Positions 51,262 to 59,270 of a stretch of DNA of 64,000 nucleotides are shown piece by piece. The position numbers and the translations under genes are program-made. How positions within the stretch are numbered: the first letter of the stretch is position 1; every line of letters begins with the position of its first letter. Origin of the DNA: Alistipes dispar (GTDB taxonomy: Bacteria; Bacteroidota; Bacteroidia; Bacteroidales; Rikenellaceae); contig NZ_AP019736.1 in NCBI RefSeq assembly GCF_006542685.1, positions 840,001-904,000 on the forward strand, given 5' to 3'. The notes under the pieces were generated by a model that was not told the DNA's origin, made no database searches, and worked only from the letters and a program-made list of their open reading frames with translations.

Positions 51262-52001
51262 ATCAGCAGCACTTGTGTCAGGATCAGGTCGAAAAGCAGG
51301 ATCACCACCGAGCAGGCCACCACGGCGCGCGTCGAGGCCGTGCCCACTTCGAGCGAATTGCCCTTGGCGTAATAGCCGTAGAAGGCCGAGATCGAGGTGA
51401 TGATGTAGGCGAAGAAAACGGTCTTGATGAGCGTGTAGGTGATCGAATAGGGCTTGAAGTCCATCAGCAGGCCGTCCACGTAGTCCGCGGGGATCATGAT
51501 GCCCGTCACGGCGGCTATCAGCCAGCCTCCGACCACGCCGATGAGGATCGAAAGGATCGTCAGGAACGGGAAGAAGATCATCGAGGCCACGATCTTCGGG
51601 AGAATGAGGTACGAGGCGGAATTGACGCCCATGATCTCCAGCGCGTCGATCTGCTCGGTAATGCGCATCGTGCCGATCTCGGAGGCGATGCTCGATCCGA
51701 CCTTGCCGGCCAGGATCAGCGCCACGACGGCCGACGAAAATTCGAGGATCATCGTCTCGCGCGTGGCATACCCCACCAGCGAGCGCGGGATGAACGGCGA
51801 GTCGAGGTTGATGCACATCTGGAGGGTGATCACCGCGCCGATGAAGACCGAAATGATGGCCGTCAGTCCGATCGAATCGACCCCCAGCGCCTCCATCTCG
51901 TAAACGATGCGTCGGCGGTAGATCCCCGCCTTCTCGGGACGGGAAAAGACCTTTCCCATCAGCATGAAGTAGCGCCCTATCAGTCCGAATACCTTCAGCA
52001 T
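51258..52001 (-). CDS. mlaE: MlaE-like ABC permease
   Basis: A 247-residue permease with about six hydrophobic helices. Family blocks are ALGVDSIGLTAIISVFIGAVITLQ, ILAGKVGSSIASEIGTMRITEQIDAL and YGYYAKGNSLEVGTASTRAVV. It is 3 nt downstream of a DUF4834 gene and overlaps mlaF. Confidence 0.94.
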   Translation of the reverse strand: MLKVFGLIGRYFMLMGKVFSRPEKAGIYRRRIVYEMEALGVDSIGLTAIISVFIGAVITLQMCINLDSPFIPRSLVGYATRETMILEFSSAVVALILAGKVGSSIASEIGTMRITEQIDALEIMGVNSASYLILPKIVASMIFFPFLTILSILIGVVGGWLIAAVTGIMIPADYVDGLLMDFKPYSITYTLIKTVFFAYIITSISAFYGYYAKGNSLEVGTASTRAVVACSVVILLFDLILTQVLLI

Positions 52002-52004
52002 CGT

Positions 52005-52412
52005 TCACCTGTTTTCTTTTGTCTCCTCGAAATCGACGTAGTCGCCCACGTCCTCCGCCACCCGTTTCTCGGGGGCTCCGGAGGTTCTGCGGACCTTCAC
52101 CTCGCCCTCGCGCGGAGTCCGCGGCGCCCCGCCGCCGAAGCCCTGCCGGAATCCGCCCGGCCGCTCCGGTCCGAATTCCCGGCCGAACCGCTCCTCCATC
52201 TCGCGGCGCATCTTGCAGACGCGCCAGCGGAAGAACAGCAGCCCCGCCACGACCAACAGCAGAAGTCCCATAAAGAAATAAAGTATGAAAAGCGCGATGC
52301 CCTTCAGCAGCGCCGGAGCGCCTACGGCCAGCACGACGATCAGGAGCACGGTCAGCGGATTGCGCTGCACGAACCCCGCGAGGGCATCGACTATTTCGGT
52401 TAGAAATCTCAT
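52005..52412 (-). CDS. DUF4834-like small membrane protein
   Basis: A 135-residue protein. Two hydrophobic segments lie in the first 65 residues (LTVLLIVVLAVGAPALL and FILYFFMGLLLLVVAGLLFF), then a charged Arg/Gly/Glu cytoplasmic tail. It resembles the DUF4834 group found in Bacteroidota; the assignment is by layout and tail composition, so moderate. First gene of the mla operon. Confidence 0.65.
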   Translation of the reverse strand: MRFLTEIVDALAGFVQRNPLTVLLIVVLAVGAPALLKGIALFILYFFMGLLLLVVAGLLFFRWRVCKMRREMEERFGREFGPERPGGFRQGFGGGAPRTPREGEVKVRRTSGAPEKRVAEDVGDYVDFEETKENR

Positions 52413-52437
52413 TTTCGTTTTTCGGTTTACGCCCTTA

Positions 52438-52467
52438 CAAAGGTAGGGAAAATTATGCGGATTTCAA
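52438..52467 (-). promoter_or_regulatory. Promoter of the DUF4834-mlaE-mlaF operon
   Basis: On the minus strand TTG (52465-52467), 19 nt, TACCTTTG (52438-52445). It is divergent to the purB -7 box at 52477-52484, so the two promoters overlap face to face. Confidence 0.7.
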
Positions 52468-52476
52468 TAAATGTCG

Positions 52477-52484
52477 TAAATTTG
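52477..52484 (+). promoter_or_regulatory. -7 element (TAAATTTG) of purB
   Basis: TAAATTTG lies 26 nt before the purB ATG at 52511. No clear -33 TTTG. Confidence 0.55.
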
Positions 52485-52510
52485 GGGCCCGAACAAATCT
52501 CATAACCGCT

Positions 52511-53860
52511 ATGCTGACCCCCCTTACCGCCATTTCGCCCATAGACGGGCGCTACCGGAACAAAACGGAAAAACTCGCCGATTATTTTTCGGAGCAGGCA
52601 CTGATCCGCTACCGCATCCGCGTCGAAGTGGAGTATTTCATCGCCCTGTGCGAGCTCCCGCTGCCGCAGCTCGCGGGCATCGACCGGGCGCAATCCGAAG
52701 CCCTGCGCTCGCTCTACACGGACTTCACGGAAGCCGACGCGCAGCGCGTCAAGGAGATCGAGGCGGTGACGAACCACGACGTCAAGGCCGTCGAATACGT
52801 CATCAAGGAGAAGATGGACGCGCTGGGACTGTCCGCATACAAGGAATTCGTACACTTCGGCCTCACGTCGCAGGACATCAACAACACGGCCATCCCGCTC
52901 TCGCTCAAGGAGGCCCTCGCAGGCGTTTACTACCCCGCCGCGGAGGAGGTCCGCGACCGTCTGGCGGCTTTCGCCGAGCAGTGGCGCGGCGTGCCGATGC
53001 TTGCCCGCACGCACGGGCAGCCCGCTTCGCCCACGACCCTCGGCAAGGAGTTCATGGTCTTCGTCGAGCGGCTCGAACGGCAACTGGCCATGCTGCACGA
53101 CATCGCCGTTCCGGCCAAGTTCGGAGGCGCCACGGGCAACTTCAACGCCCATCACGCGGCCTACCCCTCGATCGACTGGGCGGACTTCGCCAACCGTTTC
53201 GTGAACGAACGGCTGGGCCTCTGCCGGTCGCAGTACACCACGCAGATCGAGCACTACGACAACCTGGCGGCGATCTTCGACTGCATGAAACGCATCGACA
53301 CCATCCTGATCGACCTCTCGCGCGACATGTGGACCTACATTTCGATGGAGTATTTCAAGCAGCAGATCAAGGCCGGCGAGGTGGGATCGAGCGCCATGCC
53401 CCACAAGGTCAATCCGATCGACTTCGAGAATGCCGAGGGCAACTTCGGCATCGCCAGCGCCCTGTTCGAGCACCTCGCCTCGAAACTCCCCGTCTCGCGC
53501 CTGCAGCGCGACCTGACGGACTCGACCGTGCTGCGCAACGTCGGCGTGCCCGTGGCCCACGCCGTAATCGCCTTCCAGTCCCTGCTCAAGGGGCTGAACA
53601 AAGTGATCCTCAACCGCGAGGCCCTCGAAAGAGACCTGGAGCAGAACTGGGCCGTCGTGGCCGAAGGCATCCAGACCGTCCTGCGCCGCGAGGGCTATCC
53701 GAAACCCTACGAGGCGCTGAAGGCCCTGACGCGCACCAACGCCCACATCACGCGCGAGGCGATCGCGGCCTTCATCGAGACGCTCGACGTGCCGGAAGCC
53801 GTGAAGGAGGAGCTGCGCGCCCTCTCGCCCGCGACCTATACGGGCGTGTTCGGCCGCTGA
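52511..53860 (+). CDS. purB: Adenylosuccinate lyase
   Basis: A 449-residue purine biosynthesis enzyme that removes fumarate from SAICAR and adenylosuccinate. The N-terminus LTAISPIDGRYRNKTEKLADYF, the His region GLTSQDINNTA and LARTHGQPASPTTLGKE, and the fumarase-superfamily signature GSSAMPHKVNPIDFEN are all intact. It has its own promoter and terminator. Confidence 0.97.
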   Translation: MLTPLTAISPIDGRYRNKTEKLADYFSEQALIRYRIRVEVEYFIALCELPLPQLAGIDRAQSEALRSLYTDFTEADAQRVKEIEAVTNHDVKAVEYVIKEKMDALGLSAYKEFVHFGLTSQDINNTAIPLSLKEALAGVYYPAAEEVRDRLAAFAEQWRGVPMLARTHGQPASPTTLGKEFMVFVERLERQLAMLHDIAVPAKFGGATGNFNAHHAAYPSIDWADFANRFVNERLGLCRSQYTTQIEHYDNLAAIFDCMKRIDTILIDLSRDMWTYISMEYFKQQIKAGEVGSSAMPHKVNPIDFENAEGNFGIASALFEHLASKLPVSRLQRDLTDSTVLRNVGVPVAHAVIAFQSLLKGLNKVILNREALERDLEQNWAVVAEGIQTVLRREGYPKPYEALKALTRTNAHITREAIAAFIETLDVPEAVKEELRALSPATYTGVFGR

Positions 53861-53948
53861 CGGACGCCGGACACGACATCCCGCCCCGACTCCGCGACGC
53901 CCGCGGGAGGCGAATACGCCCCGCAGGCGCAAGGATACCCCGAAACGA

Positions 53949-53986
53949 CGAGAGCCGGCGATCCGCGGATCGCCGGCTCTCGTTTT
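53949..53986 (+). terminator. Terminator of purB
   Basis: A long perfect palindrome from 53949 to 53982, centred on CCGCGG, is followed by TTTT (53983-53986). The hairpin is about 15 bp with a small loop. Confidence 0.85.
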
Positions 53987-54128
53987 GGCACCGACTTTGC
54001 GAATGACTACGACAGCTGCGGCAAGGAACCGCAGTGAGGTTTCTTCATTTATTTAAGTTTGGGTTAGTAGTTTAGGAGGGCAACCTCCGGGGACAGCAGG
54101 CAATCGGGAGATTCCCTGCTGTTTTTTT
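53987..54128 (+). ncRNA. Candidate structured small RNA with own terminator
   Basis: Between the purB terminator and the convergent TonB-receptor gene lie three ordered hairpins on the plus strand. The first is CTGCGG/CCGCAG (54016-54021 with 54029-54034). The second is GGAGG/CCTCC around the tetraloop GCAA (54075-54088). The third is ACAGCAGG/CCTGCTGT with inner AATC/GATT pairs (54093-54122), followed by T7. A TAAGTTTG box at 54054-54061 is a possible -7 element. A 17-codon frame at 54003-54056 (MTTTAAARNRSEVSSFI) is also open. I cannot match it to a known RNA family. Confidence 0.4.
54093..54128 (+). terminator. Intrinsic terminator ending the 54.0-kb intergenic transcript
   Basis: An 8-bp stem (54093-54100 with 54115-54122), extended by 4 bp after one C-C mismatch, is followed by seven T. 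It has the plus-strand orientation. The preceding purB transcript is already ended by the palindrome at 53949-53982. Confidence 0.8.
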
Positions 54129-54160
54129 CATGCCCGTGCGGCTCCCGCCGCGCCGCCGCG

Positions 54161-56548
54161 TCAGAACTCCACCGTCACGCCGATCGACGGCAGCAGCGTC
54201 CCGCTCTCCTGCCGGAGGTACTTCATCCGGTAGCGCTGCTCGGACGCCGGGGCTTCGGGATTCACGATCTCGCCCGTGGACATCGCCACGTCGGGCTGCC
54301 GCAGCTTGCTCACCGTGACGTTCTGCAGGTCGATATAAAGCCCCAGCATGCAGCCGCGAAAATAGAACACCTTGTCGATGCGCAGGTCCAGCTGCGCAAA
54401 GGCGTCGAGCCGTCCTTCGTTGTAGCGCGAATAGTCGTAATAGGGGCGTCCCTGCGCATTCCATGCCTCGACGAGCGACGACTTGTCCAGATCGTAGGGC
54501 GTATAGGGCGCTCCGCCCACGGCGCTCAGCTTCGCGCCGACGCTCCAGCCGCGCGGCAGGTCGTACGTCCCGCTGACGTTCGCCACGAACCGGTTGTCCC
54601 ACGCCGAGGCGACCCACGGCGAGGCGCCGTCGCTGCGGTATTCGCTGCGGAAGAGGGTCACCGACCCCACGACGTTCACCCGTCCGGGAATCTGCCAGCG
54701 GGCCATCGCCTCGACGCCGTACGCGCGTCCTTCGGCCGAGGAGCGCAGGGCCTCGTTGCCCACCACGCCGTAGTCGTTTCCCTTGCACGAGAGCGGAATG
54801 CCGTCGGCGAGCGAAAGCGGTACGTCGCCGTACCCCTTCCAGAACCCCTCGACCGAGACGATCAGCCGGTCGCGCAGCCGCCACGAAGCTCCCGCGCTCA
54901 CCTCGCCCACGCGCATATAGCGCAGGTCCCGGTTCACGAAGGCGCCCTCCTCCTTGAATCCCAGCGCCGTATAGGGCGGCAGCTGGTAGTAGAGCCCCGC
55001 GCTGCCGCTCACCGTCCAGCCGGGGGCGACGACATACGATACCGAGGCGCGCGGCGAAAGCTGGTGCCACGGCCGGGCCATGCGCGCGGAGTAGTCGCAC
55101 CCGTCGGCCCGCAGGCCCGCCGAGGCGGTGAAGCGCCGGTCGCCCGACGCATAGTCGGCTCCGGCGAAAAGCCCCCAGCCGACGATTCCCAGCCGCGTCC
55201 GGTAATCCGAAAGGCGCACGCCGCCGGCGTAGAGCCGCTGCAACGTGCGGTTCGTATAGTGCGAATAGTTCAGCTCGACGCCCCCGCGCAGCGTCCACCG
55301 CCCCGCATAGGTGCGGTTCTCGGCCCGCAGCGAAGTTTTCTGCTCGACGGAACGCAGCCGGAGCGTCAGGTTCTCCTCCGACGAGGCGTCGTTGTTGCGG
55401 TATTTCAGGTTGCGGTTGTTCAGGTAGTTGTGGCTCAGCGTCACGGTCTGCACGTGACGCCCGGCGTAGTGCCGCCACGAGGCCCCGACGGTGAAGGTCT
55501 CCTGCCGGATGCGCGGCAGGTAGCTCAGCAGGTACTCGGCGTCCTCGCCCTTCTCATCGACGTTGAGCTTCATGTTGTCGATGCCGGCGAGCGCCAGCAC
55601 CGTGAGTTCGTCGCGCTCCGTGAGGCGCGTCTTGACCTTCACCTGCCCGTCGATGTAGTTGGGCAGGAACGGCAGCCCCAGCATTTTGAAAAGCAACTGG
55701 AGGTACGACTGACGGAGCGAGAAGACGTAGGTCGTGCGGCCGCCGATATGCCCGCTGCCGCTGACACCGGCATCCGATGCGCCGAGCGTCGCCTTGAAGG
55801 TCTGCTTCTCGGCATTGCCGTCGCGCAGCCGGAAATCCAGCACGGAGCTCAGCGCCCCGGCCCGGTCGGCGGGAAACGCCCCGGTGTAGAAGCTGATCTC
55901 CTGGATCAGGTCGGCATTGACGATGCTCACCGGACCGCCCGTCGCGCCCTGCGTGGCGAAGTGGTTGATGTTCGGAATCTCGATCCCGTCCATGAAGAAC
56001 TTGTTCTCCGAAGGTCCGCCGCCCCGCACGATCAGGTCGTTGCGGTAGCCCACCGGTGAAAAGGCCACGCCGGGATAGGAGCGCACGATGCGCGAAATGT
56101 CGCGGTTCGAGCCGGGGCTCTTCTCGATCTCCCGGATGCCGATGACGTTCAGCCCCACGGGGCTTTCGACCGTGGCCCGGAACGGCGAAGGCCGCACCGT
56201 CACGGCCTCGACCCGCGTGGCATCCTCCTCCAGCTCGATTTCGACGAAGGGCGTGGCGGCCGAGACGAGGTATTCGGACGTCAGCAGGCTCTTGTAGCCC
56301 ACCGACGACGCGGCGAAGCGGCAGATGCCGGGCGGCACGCGCTCGATGACGAAACGTCCGGTCGAATCCGACGAGGCGCCTTTCCGCTCGTCGCCCGCCA
56401 CCACGACGGAGACGTAGGGTACGGGCTGCCGCGTCAGGCGGTCGATGACCCGCCCCGCGACGGAATAGGTCTCCCGCTGCTGCGCCCGGACCGGCATGCA
56501 GCACGCCGCAAACAGCAGGAACGGAAGTATGCGGTTCACGATTCTCAT
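54161..56548 (-). CDS. TonB-dependent receptor with carboxypeptidase-regulatory-like domain
   Basis: A 795-residue outer-membrane receptor. The signal peptide is MRIVNRILPFLLFAACCMPVRAQ. A CarboxypepD_reg-like domain follows (about 28-115), then the plug (about 125-235: VGLNVIGIREIEKSPGSNRDISRIV, then FFMDGIEIPNINHFATQG), and a beta-barrel ending in Phe (SIGVTVEF). It lacks a SusD partner. The substrate is unknown. The ATG at 56548 is 4 nt from a perfect -7 box. Confidence 0.93.
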   Translation of the reverse strand: MRIVNRILPFLLFAACCMPVRAQQRETYSVAGRVIDRLTRQPVPYVSVVVAGDERKGASSDSTGRFVIERVPPGICRFAASSVGYKSLLTSEYLVSAATPFVEIELEEDATRVEAVTVRPSPFRATVESPVGLNVIGIREIEKSPGSNRDISRIVRSYPGVAFSPVGYRNDLIVRGGGPSENKFFMDGIEIPNINHFATQGATGGPVSIVNADLIQEISFYTGAFPADRAGALSSVLDFRLRDGNAEKQTFKATLGASDAGVSGSGHIGGRTTYVFSLRQSYLQLLFKMLGLPFLPNYIDGQVKVKTRLTERDELTVLALAGIDNMKLNVDEKGEDAEYLLSYLPRIRQETFTVGASWRHYAGRHVQTVTLSHNYLNNRNLKYRNNDASSEENLTLRLRSVEQKTSLRAENRTYAGRWTLRGGVELNYSHYTNRTLQRLYAGGVRLSDYRTRLGIVGWGLFAGADYASGDRRFTASAGLRADGCDYSARMARPWHQLSPRASVSYVVAPGWTVSGSAGLYYQLPPYTALGFKEEGAFVNRDLRYMRVGEVSAGASWRLRDRLIVSVEGFWKGYGDVPLSLADGIPLSCKGNDYGVVGNEALRSSAEGRAYGVEAMARWQIPGRVNVVGSVTLFRSEYRSDGASPWVASAWDNRFVANVSGTYDLPRGWSVGAKLSAVGGAPYTPYDLDKSSLVEAWNAQGRPYYDYSRYNEGRLDAFAQLDLRIDKVFYFRGCMLGLYIDLQNVTVSKLRQPDVAMSTGEIVNPEAPASEQRYRMKYLRQESGTLLPSIGVTVEF

Positions 56549-56552
56549 GCGG

Positions 56553-56560
56553 CAAAGATA
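56553..56560 (-). promoter_or_regulatory. -7 element (TATCTTTG) abutting the TonB-receptor start
   Basis: CAAAGATA on the plus strand; only CCGC separates it from the ATG at 56548, the same spacer as at the HAD gene at 14989. Confidence 0.6.
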
Positions 56561-56663
56561 CGAAAAGTGCGGGAAAACCGGCGGCGACGGCTTCCTGCCG
56601 GAGGGAAACGGCAAAATCCGTACCCCTCCCGCCGCGCCGCAGCCGGAACGCCCGGCCGAGCGG

Positions 56664-57479
56664 CTACCACCTCACTTCGAGCAGCACCGGCAGATGGTCC
56701 GAGGCCCGGGAGACGTCGCCCGTCCCGAAGCGGCTCAGCACGCGCGCGTCGGTCACTTCGCAGCGCACCCCGTTGCGCAACTGCAACAGGTAGTCGATGC
56801 ACTGTTCCGGCTCGTCCGAAGGGTAGGTCCCCCCGTCGGTCGGGGTGAGCACCCGCCACGTCCGTTCCAGCAGCCGGAGGGTCTCGGAACCGGGCTCGGC
56901 ATTCAGATCGCCCCCGAGAAAGACGGGCTTCGGAGAGTCGCCGTACCGCCGCATCATTTCGCGGTTGATCGTCCGCACCTGCTCCAGTTGCGCTTCGGGC
57001 GAAACATGGTCGAGGTGCGTCGTGGCGATCACGTAGTCGGGCAGCTCCACGACGACCAGCACGCGCGGCTCGGCCCCGCCGGCCTCGGGCAGCGCCACCG
57101 CCTCCTTCCTCACGGCCCGCTCGCGCGTCATGACTCCCTCGCCGTAGGAGCCGCCGTCGAAGGGCATCGCGGCCCCGAAACGGAAGTCCCAGCCGCCCAT
57201 CATCCCGGCGATGCGCTCCAACTGGAAGACGCCGCGCGTGCGTGCCGTGCAACTGTCCAGCTCGTTCAGGCACACGGCGTCGGGACGGACCTCCCGCAGC
57301 AGGCCGGCCACAAGCCGGTAGTCGTCCCTGACATACTTGTTGAACACGCCGACATTATAGGTCACCAGACGCACCGTCCGGCCCCCGTCGTCCGCCGCCG
57401 CATCCCGCGACGGCTCCGCGCATACGGCGGCGCGCCCCGCGAGGAGGCACAGCGCCAGCGCCATCAGTCCTTTTTTCAT
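56664..57479 (-). CDS. Secreted endonuclease/exonuclease/phosphatase-family protein
   Basis: A 271-residue EEP-fold hydrolase with a signal peptide (MKKGLMALALCLLAGRAAVCA). Fold motifs are VRLVTYNVGVFNK, AVCLNELDS (metal-binding Glu), ATTHLDHVSPEAQLEQV, VFLGGDLNAEPGS, and the C-terminal SDHLPVLLEV. This fold covers DNases, sphingomyelinases and inositol phosphatases, so the substrate is open. It lies upstream of the TonB receptor with a 115-nt gap containing that gene's own promoter. Confidence 0.9.
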   Translation of the reverse strand: MKKGLMALALCLLAGRAAVCAEPSRDAAADDGGRTVRLVTYNVGVFNKYVRDDYRLVAGLLREVRPDAVCLNELDSCTARTRGVFQLERIAGMMGGWDFRFGAAMPFDGGSYGEGVMTRERAVRKEAVALPEAGGAEPRVLVVVELPDYVIATTHLDHVSPEAQLEQVRTINREMMRRYGDSPKPVFLGGDLNAEPGSETLRLLERTWRVLTPTDGGTYPSDEPEQCIDYLLQLRNGVRCEVTDARVLSRFGTGDVSRASDHLPVLLEVRW

Positions 57480-57759
57480 CGTTCTCCGTCTTTTCCGTTC
57501 CCGGCGGCCGGCCCGGTCCTCCGCAGCGGGCCGCCGCGCCCCGGCACGCACCGGGGCCTCCGCGAAGATACGAAAAATCCGCCGCACGGCGTCCCTTTCC
57601 GGCGGAAAAACGGCAGGAGGGACGGAAAACCCGTCCGGGCGGCTGCCGCCGGCTGCACGAGGCCCTTCGGAAACCGTCCGCGGTCACCGTTCCGCCCCGA
57701 AGCGCACAGCCCGGCACGAAAACTGCTGTCGGAGAGGGAAACGTCAAGCAAACGAAACT

Positions 57760-59214
57760 ATGGCAAAAAGCAAAAACATCTCGACCTCGCAGCTCGCGCT
57801 GATGACCGCGGCCGCGGTCATCAGCCTGCGCGGCCTTCCGATGATGGCCCAGGAGGAGCTCACCATGTTCTTCTACATCTTCTTCGCCACGTTCCTCTTC
57901 CTCATCCCCGCGGCGCTCGTGGGCGCCGAGCTGGGCAGCGCCTTCGCGGCGAAGGGCGGAGGCGTCTACACCTGGGTGAAGGAGGCGTTCAACCCCCACC
58001 TCGGGTTCACGGCCATCTTCCTGCAATGGATTCAGAACGTGGTCTGGTATCCCACCGTGCTGGGATTCGCCGCCGCGTCGATCGCCTACACGATCGGGCT
58101 TCCGGCGCTGGCGCAGAACGGCCCGTTCGTCGGACTCTTCTCGATCGCCATGTACTGGTTCGCCACGTGGGTCACGCTGCGCGGCACGTCGGCCATCTCG
58201 GGCATCACCAGCCGGGGCTTTCTCATAGGCACGGTGCTTCCGGGCATCGTCATCGTCCTGGCGGCCGCGGCCTGGCTCGCGGGCGGCAACGGCGTGGAGT
58301 TCGAACACATTCCCGCGTCCGTCTCGCAGGTGGTCGATCTGGATGCGGCGCACCACGCCCATCCGCGGCTCTTTCCCCACATCACCGGCATGAGCGACAT
58401 CGCCTTCCTGGCGGGGATTCTGCTGCTGTTCGCCGGCGTCGAGGTGCACGCCGTACACGCCCCGGAGCTGAAAAACCCGCAGAAACAGTTCCCGCGCGCC
58501 ATGTTCCTCGCGGCACTCATTTCGTTCGGCCTCTTCACGCTGGGCGCGCTGGCCGTGGCCGTAATCACGCCCTACGACCGGATCAACCTCCAGTCAGGAC
58601 TCTTCACCACGTTCCAGATCGTCTTCGAACACTACCGCGTCGGATGGCTCACCAACGTCATGAGCCTGCTCGTGGCGTTCGGCGCATTGGCGGGCGTGCT
58701 GTCGTGGATCTCGGGTCCCAGCCGCGGCCTGCTCTGGACGGCCAACGAAGGGCGGCTGCCGCGCCTGTTGCAGAAGACCAACCGCAACGGCGTGCAGATC
58801 AACATCCTCATCATCCAGGGCTGCATCGTGACGGCGCTTTCGTCGCTCTACATCTTCATGAAGGACGTGAGCGTCGCCTTCTTCCTGCTGAGCGCCCTCA
58901 CGATCGGACTGTACCTGATCATGTATATGATGATGTACGCCGCCGCCATCCGCCTGCGCTACACGCAGCCCGGCCTGCAGCGCGACTACCGCGTTCCGGG
59001 AGGCAACGCCGGCATGTGGGCCGTCGGCGGCATCGGCTTCCTCGCCGTGCTCTTCTCGTTCGCCGTCACCTTCTTCCCGCCGTCGCAGTTGCCCGTCGGC
59101 AGCCCCGCCATATATACGACGCTCGTCGTCTGCGGCACGGCGCTGTTCCTCGCCGTCCCCATCGTCATCAGCATCGCGATGGACCGCCGGCGCGGCAGAG
59201 GCCCCCGTACCTGA
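57760..59214 (+). CDS. Amino-acid antiporter (GadC-like, APC family)
   Basis: A 484-residue, 12-TM APC-superfamily transporter. It starts MAKSKNISTSQLALMTAAAVISLRGLPMMAQEE, close to the glutamate:GABA antiporter group. The GSAFAAKGGGVYTWVKEAF and LLLFAGVEVHAVHAPELKNPQKQFPRAM blocks are characteristic. The C-terminal tail is shorter than in E. coli GadC, so a full C-plug is doubtful. No glutamate decarboxylase or glutaminase lies next to it, so its substrate is inferred only. Confidence 0.88.
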   Translation: MAKSKNISTSQLALMTAAAVISLRGLPMMAQEELTMFFYIFFATFLFLIPAALVGAELGSAFAAKGGGVYTWVKEAFNPHLGFTAIFLQWIQNVVWYPTVLGFAAASIAYTIGLPALAQNGPFVGLFSIAMYWFATWVTLRGTSAISGITSRGFLIGTVLPGIVIVLAAAAWLAGGNGVEFEHIPASVSQVVDLDAAHHAHPRLFPHITGMSDIAFLAGILLLFAGVEVHAVHAPELKNPQKQFPRAMFLAALISFGLFTLGALAVAVITPYDRINLQSGLFTTFQIVFEHYRVGWLTNVMSLLVAFGALAGVLSWISGPSRGLLWTANEGRLPRLLQKTNRNGVQINILIIQGCIVTALSSLYIFMKDVSVAFFLLSALTIGLYLIMYMMMYAAAIRLRYTQPGLQRDYRVPGGNAGMWAVGGIGFLAVLFSFAVTFFPPSQLPVGSPAIYTTLVVCGTALFLAVPIVISIAMDRRRGRGPRT

Positions 59215-59258
59215 AAAGCGATGCGGGCGGGTCCTGTCGGACCCGCCCGCATCGCTTT
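59215..59258. terminator. Bidirectional terminator between antiporter and PepSY-like gene
   Basis: A perfect 20-bp stem pairs 59215-59234 with 59239-59258 around TGTC, lying between convergent genes. It ends with short T runs (CTTT) on both strands. Confidence 0.8.
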
Positions 59259-59270
59259 CCGACCCTTGCC

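Noticed and set aside
57480..57759. Search for a riboswitch or promoter ahead of the GadC-like gene
   Set aside because: No TAnnTTTG box or conserved structured motif was recognisable in this GC-rich spacer; only a near-match (TATCTTCG on the minus strand at 57563-57570) for the EEP gene.
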